64,000 bases of DNA. It comes from Phycisphaerales bacterium (GTDB lineage Bacteria; Planctomycetota; Phycisphaerae; Phycisphaerales; UBA1924). Shown here in pieces: positions 27,228 to 37,069 of this stretch. The stretch's first letter is position 1, and each line of letters begins with the position of its first letter. The position numbers were made by a program, and so were the translations under genes. The stretch is from NCBI GenBank assembly GCA_020850415.1, contig JADZER010000030.1, positions 124,001 to 188,000 on the forward strand, written 5' to 3'. The notes below the pieces were generated by a model. It made no database searches. It was not told the origin of the DNA and saw only the letters and a program-made list of their open reading frames with translations.

Positions 27228-28448
27228 TCAGCCCCCGACCCGGCCCGCCGCGAACTCCCGCGCCGCCCCGTCGATCGCCATGATCTCCGTGAGCGTCCCC
27301 GCCCGCGCGCAGGCGACGGTGGCGCACGCCTCGCCGACGATCTCGACGATCCGCCCGAAGGGGATGCACCTCCCGAGGAACGCCCCGACCGCGACCTCGT
27401 TGGCCGCGTTGAACACCGCCCCCGCGCCGCCGCCGCGCCGGATCGCCTCGAACGCCAGGCCGATCGCCGGGAACCGCGCCGGGTCGGGCTCTGCGAACTC
27501 CAGACTCGCGAGCGCCCGCCAGTCGATCGCCCGCGCGCACCCCTCCGCCCGCATCGGCCAGGTCAGCGCCAGCTGGATCGGGCACCGCATGTCCGGCGCC
27601 GAGAGCTGCGCGATGCTCGACCCGTCGGCCAGCTCCGCGATCGCGTGCACGATCGACTGCGGGTGGATCAGCACCCCCAGCCGGTCCGCCGATAGATCAA
27701 ACAGCCACCGGGCCTCGATCAGCTCCAGCCCCTTGTTCACCATCGTCGCCGAGTCGATCGTGTTCTTCGGCCCCATCGACCATGTCGGGTGCGCCAGCGC
27801 CTCCTCCACAGTCGCCGCACGCATCCGCTCTACCGGCGTCGTCCGGAACGGCCCGCCCGAGGCAGTAATGATCGCCCGGCGCACCACCGCCGGCGCCGGC
27901 GTCGGCGGCACCAGCAGCTCCCCGCGCGGGCACAGCCCCTGCAGGCACTGCCACAGCCCCGAGTGCTCGCTATCGACGGGCAGCAGCCTCGCCCCCGACC
28001 GCCTCGCCGCGGGCACCACGAGCTGCCCCGCCGCGACCAGCGCCTCCTTGTTCGCCAGCGCGATGTCGATCCCCATCTCCGCCGCCGCCAGCGTCGCCGG
28101 GATCCCCGCCGCCCCCACCATCGCCGTCACCACCAGGTCCGGGCGGGTCGCCCGCACCAGTTCCTCGGCCGCGCCGGCCCCCCGCAGCACCCTCGCCCGC
28201 GTCTGGATCGTCCCGTCTTCATCCCCCAGCGCCAGCACCGGGACGCCGAACCTCGCCGCCTGGTCGGCGAGCATCCCGCCGTTCGACCTGGCCAAGAGCC
28301 CCACCACCTCGAACCGCTGGCGCGACTGGCCCCGCTCGGCCAGCGCGTTCAGGTGCGCGACCGCCTCGAGCGTCTGCGTGCCGATTGACCCGGTAGAACC
28401 CAGGATGACCAGCCGCCGGTGCATGAGATGGGAGTCGGGCAAGCTCAC
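27228..28448 (-). CDS. dxr: 1-deoxy-D-xylulose 5-phosphate reductoisomerase
   Basis: ILGSTGSIGTQTLE, LANKEALVAAGQLV, PVDSEHSGLWQCL, TASGGPFR, IDSATMVNKGLELIEA motifs. Confidence 0.97.
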   Translation of the reverse strand: MSLPDSHLMHRRLVILGSTGSIGTQTLEAVAHLNALAERGQSRQRFEVVGLLARSNGGMLADQAARFGVPVLALGDEDGTIQTRARVLRGAGAAEELVRATRPDLVVTAMVGAAGIPATLAAAEMGIDIALANKEALVAAGQLVVPAARRSGARLLPVDSEHSGLWQCLQGLCPRGELLVPPTPAPAVVRRAIITASGGPFRTTPVERMRAATVEEALAHPTWSMGPKNTIDSATMVNKGLELIEARWLFDLSADRLGVLIHPQSIVHAIAELADGSSIAQLSAPDMRCPIQLALTWPMRAEGCARAIDWRALASLEFAEPDPARFPAIGLAFEAIRRGGGAGAVFNAANEVAVGAFLGRCIPFGRIVEIVGEACATVACARAGTLTEIMAIDGAAREFAAGRVGG

Positions 28449-28530
28449 CGCCGCATTGTTGCTTCAAGGAGCCGCGCCGGCGCTCCTGGGCTGAATCACC
28501 ACTGGCCGAATCCGAAGTACCATCTAGACG

Positions 28531-29097
28531 ATGGACACGCAAGCGGGCAGCGCGGGCATCACTCGGTGGGACCGCCTGATCGCTCCCTACTACGGGGCCG
28601 GACTCGTACGGTTCGGGGCCGCGGAAGAACTGGTCAAACGCCAGGAACTCCGGACCGGGGGTTTCGAGGTGCTGCTCGCCCGGGCCCGAGACGCACCGGA
28701 CGCCGAGTCTCGATCGCGGGCGTGTCAGGCGTTGTTGGCCGAGTACGAACGCCGGCTCGATGCGTGGGCGGTCTGGCGGCGCAACTGGTTCAAGGACGAC
28801 GATCTCGCCCGGTGGCTGGCCGGCATCACCACCACCGGACCCGGCGGCAGCGCGGCGCTGTTCTGGGCCCCGGTGCTCTTCGCGGTCGTCTGCATCCGTC
28901 GCGTGCTCGGGACCGGCTCGATACCGCAATTACACCGTGCGCTCAGGCACCGCCGGTGCCCGGACTGTTGGTACGATCTGTCACGCTGCCCGCCGCCGAT
29001 CGGCACCGACGCCTTCGGTGCCCGCATCTGCCCACATCGCTGCCCTGCATGCGGCGGTCTGTGGCCCCTGCTGCCTTCGCCCGCCCAGCACCGCTGA
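28531..29097 (+). CDS. Hypothetical membrane protein with C-terminal zinc-ribbon-like domain
   Basis: CPDCWYDLSRCPPPIGTDAFGARICPHRCPACGGLWP C-terminus, one TM segment. Confidence 0.7.
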   Translation: MDTQAGSAGITRWDRLIAPYYGAGLVRFGAAEELVKRQELRTGGFEVLLARARDAPDAESRSRACQALLAEYERRLDAWAVWRRNWFKDDDLARWLAGITTTGPGGSAALFWAPVLFAVVCIRRVLGTGSIPQLHRALRHRRCPDCWYDLSRCPPPIGTDAFGARICPHRCPACGGLWPLLPSPAQHR

Positions 29098-29104
29098 GGG
29101 ACCC

Positions 29105-30181
29105 CTACCCCACCCGCTCCTGCTTGAGTTCCCGGCTCATCAGCCTCCCGATCGCCCGGATCGGGTCCACACCCTCGAAAAGGACCGCATGCACCGCCTC
29201 GGTGATCGGCATCTCCACCCTGTACTTCTGCGCCAGGTCCATCACGCTCCGCGTCGTCGCCACGCCCTCCACCACAAAGGGCGACTCCCGCAGGTACTCC
29301 GAGAGCTTGCGCCCCTTGCCCAGAGCCTCGCCGCACGAGCGGTTGCGCCCCTCGGGGCTGAAGCAGGTCGTCGCCAGGTCACCGACCCCGGCGATGCCGA
29401 AGAAGGTCCCCGGGCTGGCCCCCATCGCCCCGCCCAGGCGAGCGATCTCGGCCAACCCCCGGGCCAGGAGCGCGCTCTTGGCGTTGTACCCCGCCTGCAG
29501 CCCGTCGAGCACGCCCGCCGCCAGGGCGATCACATTCTTCGTCGCGGCAGCCAACTCCACCCCCAGGACATCCGGATTGGTGTAGATCCGCAGGTAGCTG
29601 GTGCTGAACAGGCGCTGCACCCGCTCGGCGAACGCCGGGTCGTCGCTGGCGGCGATCATGGTCGCGGGCAGCCCCCGCGCCAGCTCGGCCGCGATCGTCG
29701 GCCCGCTGAGCACCGCCATCGGCCGGGGCTTGGCGTCCGGGTCGTCTCCCAGTACTTCGGCGATGATCTGCGTGGGGCGGAGCAGCGTCTGGTTCTCGAT
29801 CCCCTTGGCCACGCTCACAACCCCAGCCCCGGCAGGCACATGCGCCCGGAGCCTGGTCCACGCCTCCCGGGTGAACTGCACCGGGACCGCGCTGACGATG
29901 AGCCCCGCCCCCTCCAGCGCGTCCGCGTCGTGGAAGCACACCTTTGCCGCCTCCGGCAGCTCGAACCCCGGCAGGCGGTGGCTCCGGCGGGTCTGGGCGA
30001 GGGCCCCGGCCTCGTCCAGGCTGTGGCCCCACATCCGCACCGTCGGGGCCGCGCCGCCCGTCCCCCCGTTGGCGCAGGCGCCCAGCGTCGGGTCCGCGCC
30101 CAGCACCAGGGGTGCGCAGACCAGCCCCATCTGCCCCAGGCCCAGGATGCAGACGGTCGGTGATAGCGGGGTCTCGGCCAT
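29105..30181 (-). CDS. gpsA: NAD(P)-dependent glycerol-3-phosphate dehydrogenase
   Basis: ILGLGQMGLV, VSVAKGIE, AVLSGPTIAAELARGLPATM, ELAAATKNVIALAAG, GVGDLATTCFSPEGRN motifs. Confidence 0.96.
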   Translation of the reverse strand: MAETPLSPTVCILGLGQMGLVCAPLVLGADPTLGACANGGTGGAAPTVRMWGHSLDEAGALAQTRRSHRLPGFELPEAAKVCFHDADALEGAGLIVSAVPVQFTREAWTRLRAHVPAGAGVVSVAKGIENQTLLRPTQIIAEVLGDDPDAKPRPMAVLSGPTIAAELARGLPATMIAASDDPAFAERVQRLFSTSYLRIYTNPDVLGVELAAATKNVIALAAGVLDGLQAGYNAKSALLARGLAEIARLGGAMGASPGTFFGIAGVGDLATTCFSPEGRNRSCGEALGKGRKLSEYLRESPFVVEGVATTRSVMDLAQKYRVEMPITEAVHAVLFEGVDPIRAIGRLMSRELKQERVG

Positions 30182-30421
30182 GGCGCCCTCGGTGGTTCTG
30201 CTGGGTCGTCCGGGAAGCGGACGCTTGGGAGAGCATACGGCCCGAACCCACGCCCCACCCCGCCCGTACCGTTGGAGGCCCGCGAACCGGCGGCCTGGGC
30301 ATACCATGCCCACCCTCGCCCCGGCCCTCCAGACCGGGCGCCTGTCAGGAATCCCCCGCCCGCACTCGCCGGGCCGACGAGAACGCCCGCACCACCCCTC
30401 GTACCCAGGGAGCCGCTGCCG

Positions 30422-32467
30422 ATGGCCTCAGCCGCGCACAACCACACCCATGGCCCCGACTGCGATCACCACCACGAGCACGAGAACAGCCGCATGGTCG
30501 CCTGCTCGCACGGCGACACCTCGGAGCGGAGCCTGGTCCTGTACTTCGTCGGCGCGATCCTCCTCCTGGCCACCAGGGCCGCCGACTGGCTCGGGGCCAC
30601 CGACAGCAATGTCGCCCAGCTCCCGGCGGTCGCGGCGGCGGTGCTGCTGAGTTTCTCGCTGTTCAACGAGGCCCGCAAGGAGATCCAGCGGGGCGCCGCG
30701 AGCAGCTCGACCCTGGCGGCCATCGCCATCATCGCCGCGATCGCGGTCGGCAAGTACGAGACCGCCGGGTGGCTGGCGTTCATCCTGCTGGTGGCCGACG
30801 CGGTGCTGAACCGCACGGCGTTCGGCGCCCGCCGCGCGATCGAGGATCTCATCGCCCTCACCCCCGACAGCGCCCGACTCCTGATCGAAGGGCGCGAGCA
30901 GGAGGTCAGCCTCGGCGAGGTCAAGGTCGGCGACATCGTCCGCGTGCGGCCCGGGGAGAACCTGCCCGTCGACGGCGTCGTCGTCACGGGGCGCACCACG
31001 ATCAACCAGGCCTCGCTCACCGGCGAGGCCGCGCCCGTCGAGGTGCAGGAGGGCGACGAGGTCTACGCCGGCACGACGAACCTCACCGGCCCGCTCGACC
31101 TCCGCGCCACGCTCGTGGGCGAGGACACGACGATCGGCAAGGTCAGCCAGCTCATCCGCGAGGCCGAGGAAACCCGCTCGCCCCGCCAGGCCCTCATCGA
31201 GCAGGTCGCCCGCTTCTTCGTGCCCGTCGCCCTGTCGGTCGCGGGTGTGGTGTGGTTCGTGATGAGCCAGAACCCCGAGAAGCAGGCGGAGGCCACGCTG
31301 ACCGCCATCACCGTCCTCATCGTCTGCTGCCCCGCGTCGCTGCTGCTCTCCAGCCCCAGCGCCACTGTCGCCGCCTTCGCCTCCGCCGCCCGACTGGGCA
31401 TCCTCATCAAGGAGGTCAACTACCTCGAGGCCGCCGCCTCCGTCGACGCTGTCGTCATGGACAAGACCGGCACCATCACCACCGGCCGGTTCGAGGTCTC
31501 CCGGCTCGCGCCCGCCGCGGGCATCGAGGGCGTCGAGCTGCTCCAGGCCGCCGCCAACGGGGAGCAGCACTCCAACCACCCGCTGGCGCTCTCCATCCTG
31601 CGGACCGCCCGCCAGGCGAAGATCAACCCCGACGGCTCGGACCAGCACGAGGAGATCCACGGGCGCGGCGTGCGGGCCCGCACCAGCATGGGCGAGCTCT
31701 GTGTCGGGCGCGCGACCTGGATCCGCGAGATCGCCCCCCACACCGCCCCCGACATCGGCGCCGTCGAGCAGAAGATCGAGGGGATGACCGGCGTCCATGT
31801 CCTGCGCGACGGACGCTACCTCGGCGCGGTCGGCCTCGAGGACAAGGTCAAGCCCGGCACCACAGCCGTCATCAACCACCTCCGCGACCTCGGCGTCCGC
31901 ATGATCGCCATCTTCACCGGCGACCGGCTCAGCGTCGCCAAGCGCGTCGGCCAGGCCGTCGGCGTCGACGCCATCGAGGCCGAGTGCCTCCCTGAGGAGA
32001 AACACGAGCAGATCAAGCAGATGGTCGCCCAGGGCTACCGCGTCATGATGGTCGGCGACGGCATCAACGACGGGCCCTCCCTCGCCGCGGCCGATGTCGG
32101 CGTCGCCATGGGCCTGTCGGGCTCCGACATCGCGACCAACTCGGCCGGCATCGCCCTCATGACCGACGACCTCAACCGGATCCCGTTCCTCATGGAGCTG
32201 GCCCGGCGCACCCGCGTGATCATCGGCCAGAACATCGCCGCCTCGGTCGTCATCGTCCTGATCGGGCTGGTCATCGCCGCCACCGGCATGCTCGAGGTCT
32301 GGGAGGCCGGCCTCTACCACTTCGCCGGCGAGATCTTCGTCTTCGCCAACAGCTTCCGGCTCTTCCGCTTCGGCGAGAACTTCACCGAGGCCGAGGAAGC
32401 CGGCAAGTCGCCCCAGATGACCCGGCGCGAGGCCAGCCTCCGCGGCCTGAGCGCCCAGGGCGCCTGA
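30422..32467 (+). CDS. Heavy-metal (P1B-type) translocating P-type ATPase
   Basis: DKTGTIT, SLTGEAAPVE, MVGDGINDGPSLAAADVGVAMG; His-rich N-terminus HNHTHGPDCDHHHEHE. Confidence 0.95.
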   Translation: MASAAHNHTHGPDCDHHHEHENSRMVACSHGDTSERSLVLYFVGAILLLATRAADWLGATDSNVAQLPAVAAAVLLSFSLFNEARKEIQRGAASSSTLAAIAIIAAIAVGKYETAGWLAFILLVADAVLNRTAFGARRAIEDLIALTPDSARLLIEGREQEVSLGEVKVGDIVRVRPGENLPVDGVVVTGRTTINQASLTGEAAPVEVQEGDEVYAGTTNLTGPLDLRATLVGEDTTIGKVSQLIREAEETRSPRQALIEQVARFFVPVALSVAGVVWFVMSQNPEKQAEATLTAITVLIVCCPASLLLSSPSATVAAFASAARLGILIKEVNYLEAAASVDAVVMDKTGTITTGRFEVSRLAPAAGIEGVELLQAAANGEQHSNHPLALSILRTARQAKINPDGSDQHEEIHGRGVRARTSMGELCVGRATWIREIAPHTAPDIGAVEQKIEGMTGVHVLRDGRYLGAVGLEDKVKPGTTAVINHLRDLGVRMIAIFTGDRLSVAKRVGQAVGVDAIEAECLPEEKHEQIKQMVAQGYRVMMVGDGINDGPSLAAADVGVAMGLSGSDIATNSAGIALMTDDLNRIPFLMELARRTRVIIGQNIAASVVIVLIGLVIAATGMLEVWEAGLYHFAGEIFVFANSFRLFRFGENFTEAEEAGKSPQMTRREASLRGLSAQGA

Positions 32468-32514
32468 CCCGCCGACCGCTCCTTCAGCCAGAAGCCCCCC
32501 ACCCGAAAGACCAA

Positions 32515-32546
32515 AGCCCCGGGCACACGCCCGGGGCTCTTTGTTT
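32515..32546. terminator. Rho-independent-like (possibly bidirectional) terminator
   Basis: AGCCCCGGGC-acac-GCCCGGGGCT stem followed by CTTTGTTT, preceded by AAAGACCAAA. Confidence 0.85.
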
Positions 32547-32619
32547 CATCACCCGCACCCGCCGCCCCCCTCCCCCACCACCATCACCATCACGCGAGCC
32601 CGGCGCACGCCTCCAGAGC

Positions 32620-34518
32620 TCAGGGCCCCCCGCCGAGCTGCGTCAGCTCCGCCGCGTCCGCCTCGGCCTGCTTCTCGCGGATGTGCCCGGCCATGAGCCC
32701 CAGCGCCGCCTCCCGGTAGGCCGACCGCTCGCGCGCCGCCCGGCGCCCCACATGCCACAGCGCATCGACGGCGTCGTCCATCCCCGCCACCTCCGCCGGC
32801 AGCACCGCGTACGCCCGCAGGAACACCTCGTCCGATCCTGTCCGGTAGAGCGCGAACAGCGCCGCCGTCGCGACCTCCCCATTCAGCTTCTCCGGCTGGT
32901 CTCGCAGCATCGCCACGAACAGCCTCGCGACATCCGCGTCCCGGCCGAGCAGCGCCAGCCCCGTGTACATCTCCGCGTAGCGGCCCTCCGCGGCCGCGGC
33001 CTTGAACGCCCCGTCCAGCGGCACGGGGTCCGCCAGCCCCAGCGGCTCCTCGAGCCGGACCGGGCGCGGGCCGTACGCGAACAGCGGGTCCCCCAGCACC
33101 GCCACGCGCCAGGGCCCCCCGCCGTCGACCCGCACCGCGGCGCCGAACGCCATCCCCCCGATCAGCCGCTGCGCCACGATCGGTGTCGGCACGAACGCCT
33201 GCAGGTAGGGCTCGTGCACCGAGCCCGCGTAGACGAACACGCCTCGCTCGAGCCATTTCCCGCCCACGGTCGCGCTGCGGGCCGGCGACGCCGCCGACCA
33301 CGAGTGCACCATGTGCATCGCCGCGGGGATCTCCAGCAGCGGGATGTCCCCGGCCCACGCCTTGGACCCGCCCAGCTCGAACCACACCCGGTTGCCGCTG
33401 GAGTTGACCATCACCAGCCCGGCGTGCAGCGGGCGCTCGGCGCGGAGCTTCCAATCCGCCGGCGTGTTCCGGGGCTCGTCGTCCACCATCGTGAGGATGT
33501 CCGCCTTCTTGAGCACCTCCGCCGCGCCGGTGCAGTCCCACTGCCCCCACGGCTCGCCCGACCCGTACCCGTCGAACAGCCACGCGCTCTCGATCCCGAG
33601 GAACACCGAGCACATCGCTCGGTACGCCGCCCGCGGCTCGGTGCCGAACACCTGCCCCGCCCACGCCCAGCGCTCGCCGTCCGCGAGCCGCCCCAGCCGG
33701 TCGGTGGACGCCCCGAACTCCTCCGGCGCGGTCTCGTATCGCGCGGGCAGCCCCGCGCACACCGTGACCGCGTCGAGCAGATCGCCCAGCCCCCGCCAGG
33801 GCAGACCCGTCGCCTCGCACGCCGACTCGACCGCCTCGCACAGCCCGTCGATCTCGCCCGGCGCCAACCCCGCGTCCACCACCATCCCCGGCAGCTCCAG
33901 CCACGCGATGGGCTCGCCCCGGGCCGCCGCCAACGCCAGCGCCGCCGTCCACGCCGGGTCGCGCTCGTCGGCGATGATCACCCCGGGCGGCAGGTGGCGG
34001 TTCGCCACCCAGTACCCGACCAGCCCGTACGCACCCTCCCCACCGGTGACCTCCGGGTCGTACCCCCACGCCCGATAGAGCGCCGACTCCGTCAGCGCCC
34101 TCGCCCGCGGCACCGCCCGCCGCTCCCGCATCGCGCCCCCGGCGCTCGGCCCGTCGGGCCCCGCCTCCCACCGGACCACCGACTCGGGCCGGAAGCCCCG
34201 GACGAACCTCGCGATGTCCTCCCTGGCCGCCGCCGACCCGTCGTCGATCAGCACCGGGTAGATCGCGCTGGGCTTCCACCCCGCGATGGCCTCCGCGTAG
34301 CTCGCCGGGTCCGGCACGACGACGACCGTCGGGATCACCCCCCGGGCCCCGAGCGTCATGCCCGCGCGGCGCCCGAGCACCACGCCCGGGTGCGGGGGGG
34401 TCTCCGCCTGCCCGCCGGTCGCGGGCGCAACCGGCGGGGCGTCCTGCCCCAACGCCGAGGCCGCGAGCCCGAGGGCCGCGAGAAGCCCTCCGAGAGTCCG
34501 CCGGGTCTGTGTGCTCAT
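32620..34518 (-). CDS. Secreted protein, TIGR03790-/caspase-like fold candidate
   Basis: Signal peptide; GSVHEPYLQAFVPTPIVAQRLIGGMAFGAA and VLGDPLFAYGP resemble the TIGR03790/C25-like C-terminal region. Confidence 0.65.
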   Translation of the reverse strand: MSTQTRRTLGGLLAALGLAASALGQDAPPVAPATGGQAETPPHPGVVLGRRAGMTLGARGVIPTVVVVPDPASYAEAIAGWKPSAIYPVLIDDGSAAAREDIARFVRGFRPESVVRWEAGPDGPSAGGAMRERRAVPRARALTESALYRAWGYDPEVTGGEGAYGLVGYWVANRHLPPGVIIADERDPAWTAALALAAARGEPIAWLELPGMVVDAGLAPGEIDGLCEAVESACEATGLPWRGLGDLLDAVTVCAGLPARYETAPEEFGASTDRLGRLADGERWAWAGQVFGTEPRAAYRAMCSVFLGIESAWLFDGYGSGEPWGQWDCTGAAEVLKKADILTMVDDEPRNTPADWKLRAERPLHAGLVMVNSSGNRVWFELGGSKAWAGDIPLLEIPAAMHMVHSWSAASPARSATVGGKWLERGVFVYAGSVHEPYLQAFVPTPIVAQRLIGGMAFGAAVRVDGGGPWRVAVLGDPLFAYGPRPVRLEEPLGLADPVPLDGAFKAAAAEGRYAEMYTGLALLGRDADVARLFVAMLRDQPEKLNGEVATAALFALYRTGSDEVFLRAYAVLPAEVAGMDDAVDALWHVGRRAARERSAYREAALGLMAGHIREKQAEADAAELTQLGGGP

Positions 34519-34553
34519 GGCCAGACTGTACCGCCCGCGTACACTCAGGCCGC

Positions 34554-36233
34554 ATGCCGAACCTGAGTCGAACCGAATTCTGCGCCCTGGCCGCCCGGGA
34601 GCGGGCCCGATCGCCCGATGCCGCCCTCGCGATCCCCCTGGCCGTGCGTCTGCTCAGCGATCAGCTGACCCCCGTGCTGTGCTACCGGCGCCTCGTGGCC
34701 CCCGACGAACGCACCGCCCCCTCGTTCCTCCTCGAGTCCGTCGAGGGGGGCGAGCGCCAGGGCCGCTACTCGATCCTCGGGGCCCGCCCCATCGTCGAGG
34801 TCGTCGCCCACCAGCACACCGTCACGGTGCGCGACCACCGCGACGCCACCCGCTCCGGGGGCGAGGCCCCCAACCCGCTGCTTGTCCCCCGCCAGCTCAC
34901 CGAGGGCCTGCGCCTCGTGCGCCCCGCCCCGCGCTCCCCGCGCGAGGAACTCCCCCACTGCCCGTGGGGCGGGTGGTTCGGCTACGCCAGCTACGACACC
35001 GTCCGCTACGCCGAGCCCGAGAAGCTCGCGTTCGCCAACGCCCCGCACGATGACCGCCACCTGCCCGACATGCACTTCGCGCTCTACGACGGCGTCGTCG
35101 CGTTCGACCATGTCGCCAAGCTCGTGCATGTCGTCCAGCTCGCGATGCTGGGCCCCCAGGCCGACCCCGGCGCCGTCTACGACACCGCCGCCGCGAAGCT
35201 CGAGGCCCGCGTCGAGGAGATCCATCGCCACTCCAAGCCCCTGCCCGCCGGGCGCGTCGGGGCCGAGGCCCCCGTGACCCCGTCGCCCAGCAACACCACC
35301 CGCGAGCAGCACGCCGCGATGGTGGAGCGAGCGCTCGAGTACATCCGCGCCGGCGACATCTTCCAGGTCGTCCTCGGCCAGCGCTTCGAGCGGCGGAGCG
35401 CCGTCGACCCGTTCGATGTCTACCGGGCCCTCCGCGCCGTCAACCCGAGCCCCTACATGGTCTATATGCAGTGCGAGGGCTGCATCCTCGTCGCCTCCAG
35501 CCCGGAGATCCTCTGCCGCGTCCGACGCCAGCCCGACGATACCCTGGTCATCACCAACCGCCCCCTCGCCGGCACCCGCAGGCGCGGCTCGACCGCCGAA
35601 GAAGACCGCGCCCTCGAGGCCGAGCTCCTCGCCGACCAGAAGGAACGCGCCGAGCATGTCATGCTCGTCGACCTCGGGCGCAACGATGTCGGCAAGGTCG
35701 CGCTCGCCGGCTCCATCGACCTCCCCACCGTCATGGAGATCGAACGCTACAGCCATGTCATGCACATCAGCTCGACCGTGACCGGCACGCTCCGCCCAGG
35801 GCTCGACGCCTGGGACGCCCTCGTCGCCACGCTCCCCGTCGGCACCATCTCCGGGGCCCCCAAGATCCGCGCCCTCCAGATCATCGACGAGCTCGAGCCC
35901 GTCCGACGCGGCCCCTACGGCGGCGGCATGGGCTATGTCACCCTCGACGGCGAGATGGACATCGCATTGGCCCTCCGCACCATGGTCGTCCCCACGGAGG
36001 GTGGCACGGCTCCCGGTGGCGCGGCTCTCCGAGCCGTAGATGAAGAAAGTCAGACTCACGGCTCGGAGAGCCGTGCCACCAGAACCTGGACCTACCACAT
36101 CCAAGCCGCCGGCGGCATCGTCGCCGACTCCAAGCCCGAGCCCGAGTACCTCGAGACCGTCAACAAAGCCGCCGCCTTGGCCCGCGCGATCGACCTCGCC
36201 GACGCCGCGTTCACCGCGACCGCCGGGTCCTGA
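34554..36233 (+). CDS. trpE: Anthranilate synthase component I
   Basis: SPYMVYMQCEGCILVASSPEILCRV, PLAGTRRRG, DLGRNDVGKV, GTISGAPKIRALQIIDELEP motifs; contains a palindromic insert (see repeat). Confidence 0.95.
   Translation: MPNLSRTEFCALAARERARSPDAALAIPLAVRLLSDQLTPVLCYRRLVAPDERTAPSFLLESVEGGERQGRYSILGARPIVEVVAHQHTVTVRDHRDATRSGGEAPNPLLVPRQLTEGLRLVRPAPRSPREELPHCPWGGWFGYASYDTVRYAEPEKLAFANAPHDDRHLPDMHFALYDGVVAFDHVAKLVHVVQLAMLGPQADPGAVYDTAAAKLEARVEEIHRHSKPLPAGRVGAEAPVTPSPSNTTREQHAAMVERALEYIRAGDIFQVVLGQRFERRSAVDPFDVYRALRAVNPSPYMVYMQCEGCILVASSPEILCRVRRQPDDTLVITNRPLAGTRRRGSTAEEDRALEAELLADQKERAEHVMLVDLGRNDVGKVALAGSIDLPTVMEIERYSHVMHISSTVTGTLRPGLDAWDALVATLPVGTISGAPKIRALQIIDELEPVRRGPYGGGMGYVTLDGEMDIALALRTMVVPTEGGTAPGGAALRAVDEESQTHGSESRATRTWTYHIQAAGGIVADSKPEPEYLETVNKAAALARAIDLADAAFTATAGS
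36000..36080. repeat. Palindromic element inside trpE
   Basis: GGTGGCACGGCT (36000-36011)/AGCCGTGCCACC (36069-36080) and CGGCTCTCCGAGCCGT (36022-36037)/ACGGCTCGGAGAGCCG (36058-36073) perfect inverted arms. Confidence 0.96.
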
Positions 36234-36280
36234 CGCCCAAGCCCGCGCCGATCCCCAAGTCCTCTACCGCGACAGGCCCC

Positions 36281-37069
36281 CTACCGCGACCACGCCGTCA
36301 GCTTCCCCAGCACCGTCCGGACACGGCCGGCCTCGGGCTCGGGACGCCTGTGCGGCAGCTTCGCGATCGCCTCGTCCGCCGACTGGAAGCCGCTGCCGGG
36401 GTCCAGCCCCTCCTCCAGCCACTCGTCCAACGCCCGCGGCAGCTTCTTCACGAGCCGGCCCGCCGGGATCCGCGGCTCGTCGGCCGCCAACCCCGTCACC
36501 AGCCGGTACGCGATCTCCACCACGCTCCGGACCTCGTCGCGGATCAGCTCTGAGTTGATGGTGTCCAGCCCGCGCAGCGCCCGCGACACCCCGTAGAGCT
36601 CGATCAGCACCGAGCCGCGTCGGTCAACGAGCACCTGCTCCAGCGCGATCGGGCCGTTCCCCTGCCCCACCGAGTGCGCGTACGACACGCCCTCGAGCAC
36701 CTGCAGCACCGCCCGCTCGGCCTCCGGGGCGCTCAGGCTCTCCCCCTTCGCCGCGAGCACATCCGCCAGCGTCACGATGCAGTCGTGATTCCCCGTGTAG
36801 GGCGTCACCACCCACGGCTCGTCGCCGATCCCGAACGAGCACGCCTCCAGCGACAGCAGGTGCGGGTGGCGCAGCTCGCTCAACGCCCGCATCGCCCGCA
36901 TGTGACGCCGACGCCACACCCGGTCCGGAAGCGATTCAAACCGGTACACCGCGTGGCTGGTCTGGTCCGTCTCCCGCAGCGCCAGCCACCGCCGGCCCAG
37001 CGACGACGACGACAACTCCCGCACCAGCCGGTACGGCCCGAAGTGATCACGCTCTGACTGATGACTCAT
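36281..37069 (-). CDS. Protein kinase-like protein (probable pseudokinase)
   Basis: Kinase-like layout (FGPYRLVREL...LSELRHPHLLSLEAC...YAHSVGQGNGPIALEQVLVDRRGSVLIELYGVSR) without catalytic residues. Confidence 0.75.
   Translation of the reverse strand: MSHQSERDHFGPYRLVRELSSSSLGRRWLALRETDQTSHAVYRFESLPDRVWRRRHMRAMRALSELRHPHLLSLEACSFGIGDEPWVVTPYTGNHDCIVTLADVLAAKGESLSAPEAERAVLQVLEGVSYAHSVGQGNGPIALEQVLVDRRGSVLIELYGVSRALRGLDTINSELIRDEVRSVVEIAYRLVTGLAADEPRIPAGRLVKKLPRALDEWLEEGLDPGSGFQSADEAIAKLPHRRPEPEAGRVRTVLGKLTAWSR

Noticed and set aside
36000-36080. trpE palindrome as a terminator or attenuator
   Set aside because: It lies inside the coding sequence near the 3' end, has no T-tract, and the frame continues into conserved TrpE residues.
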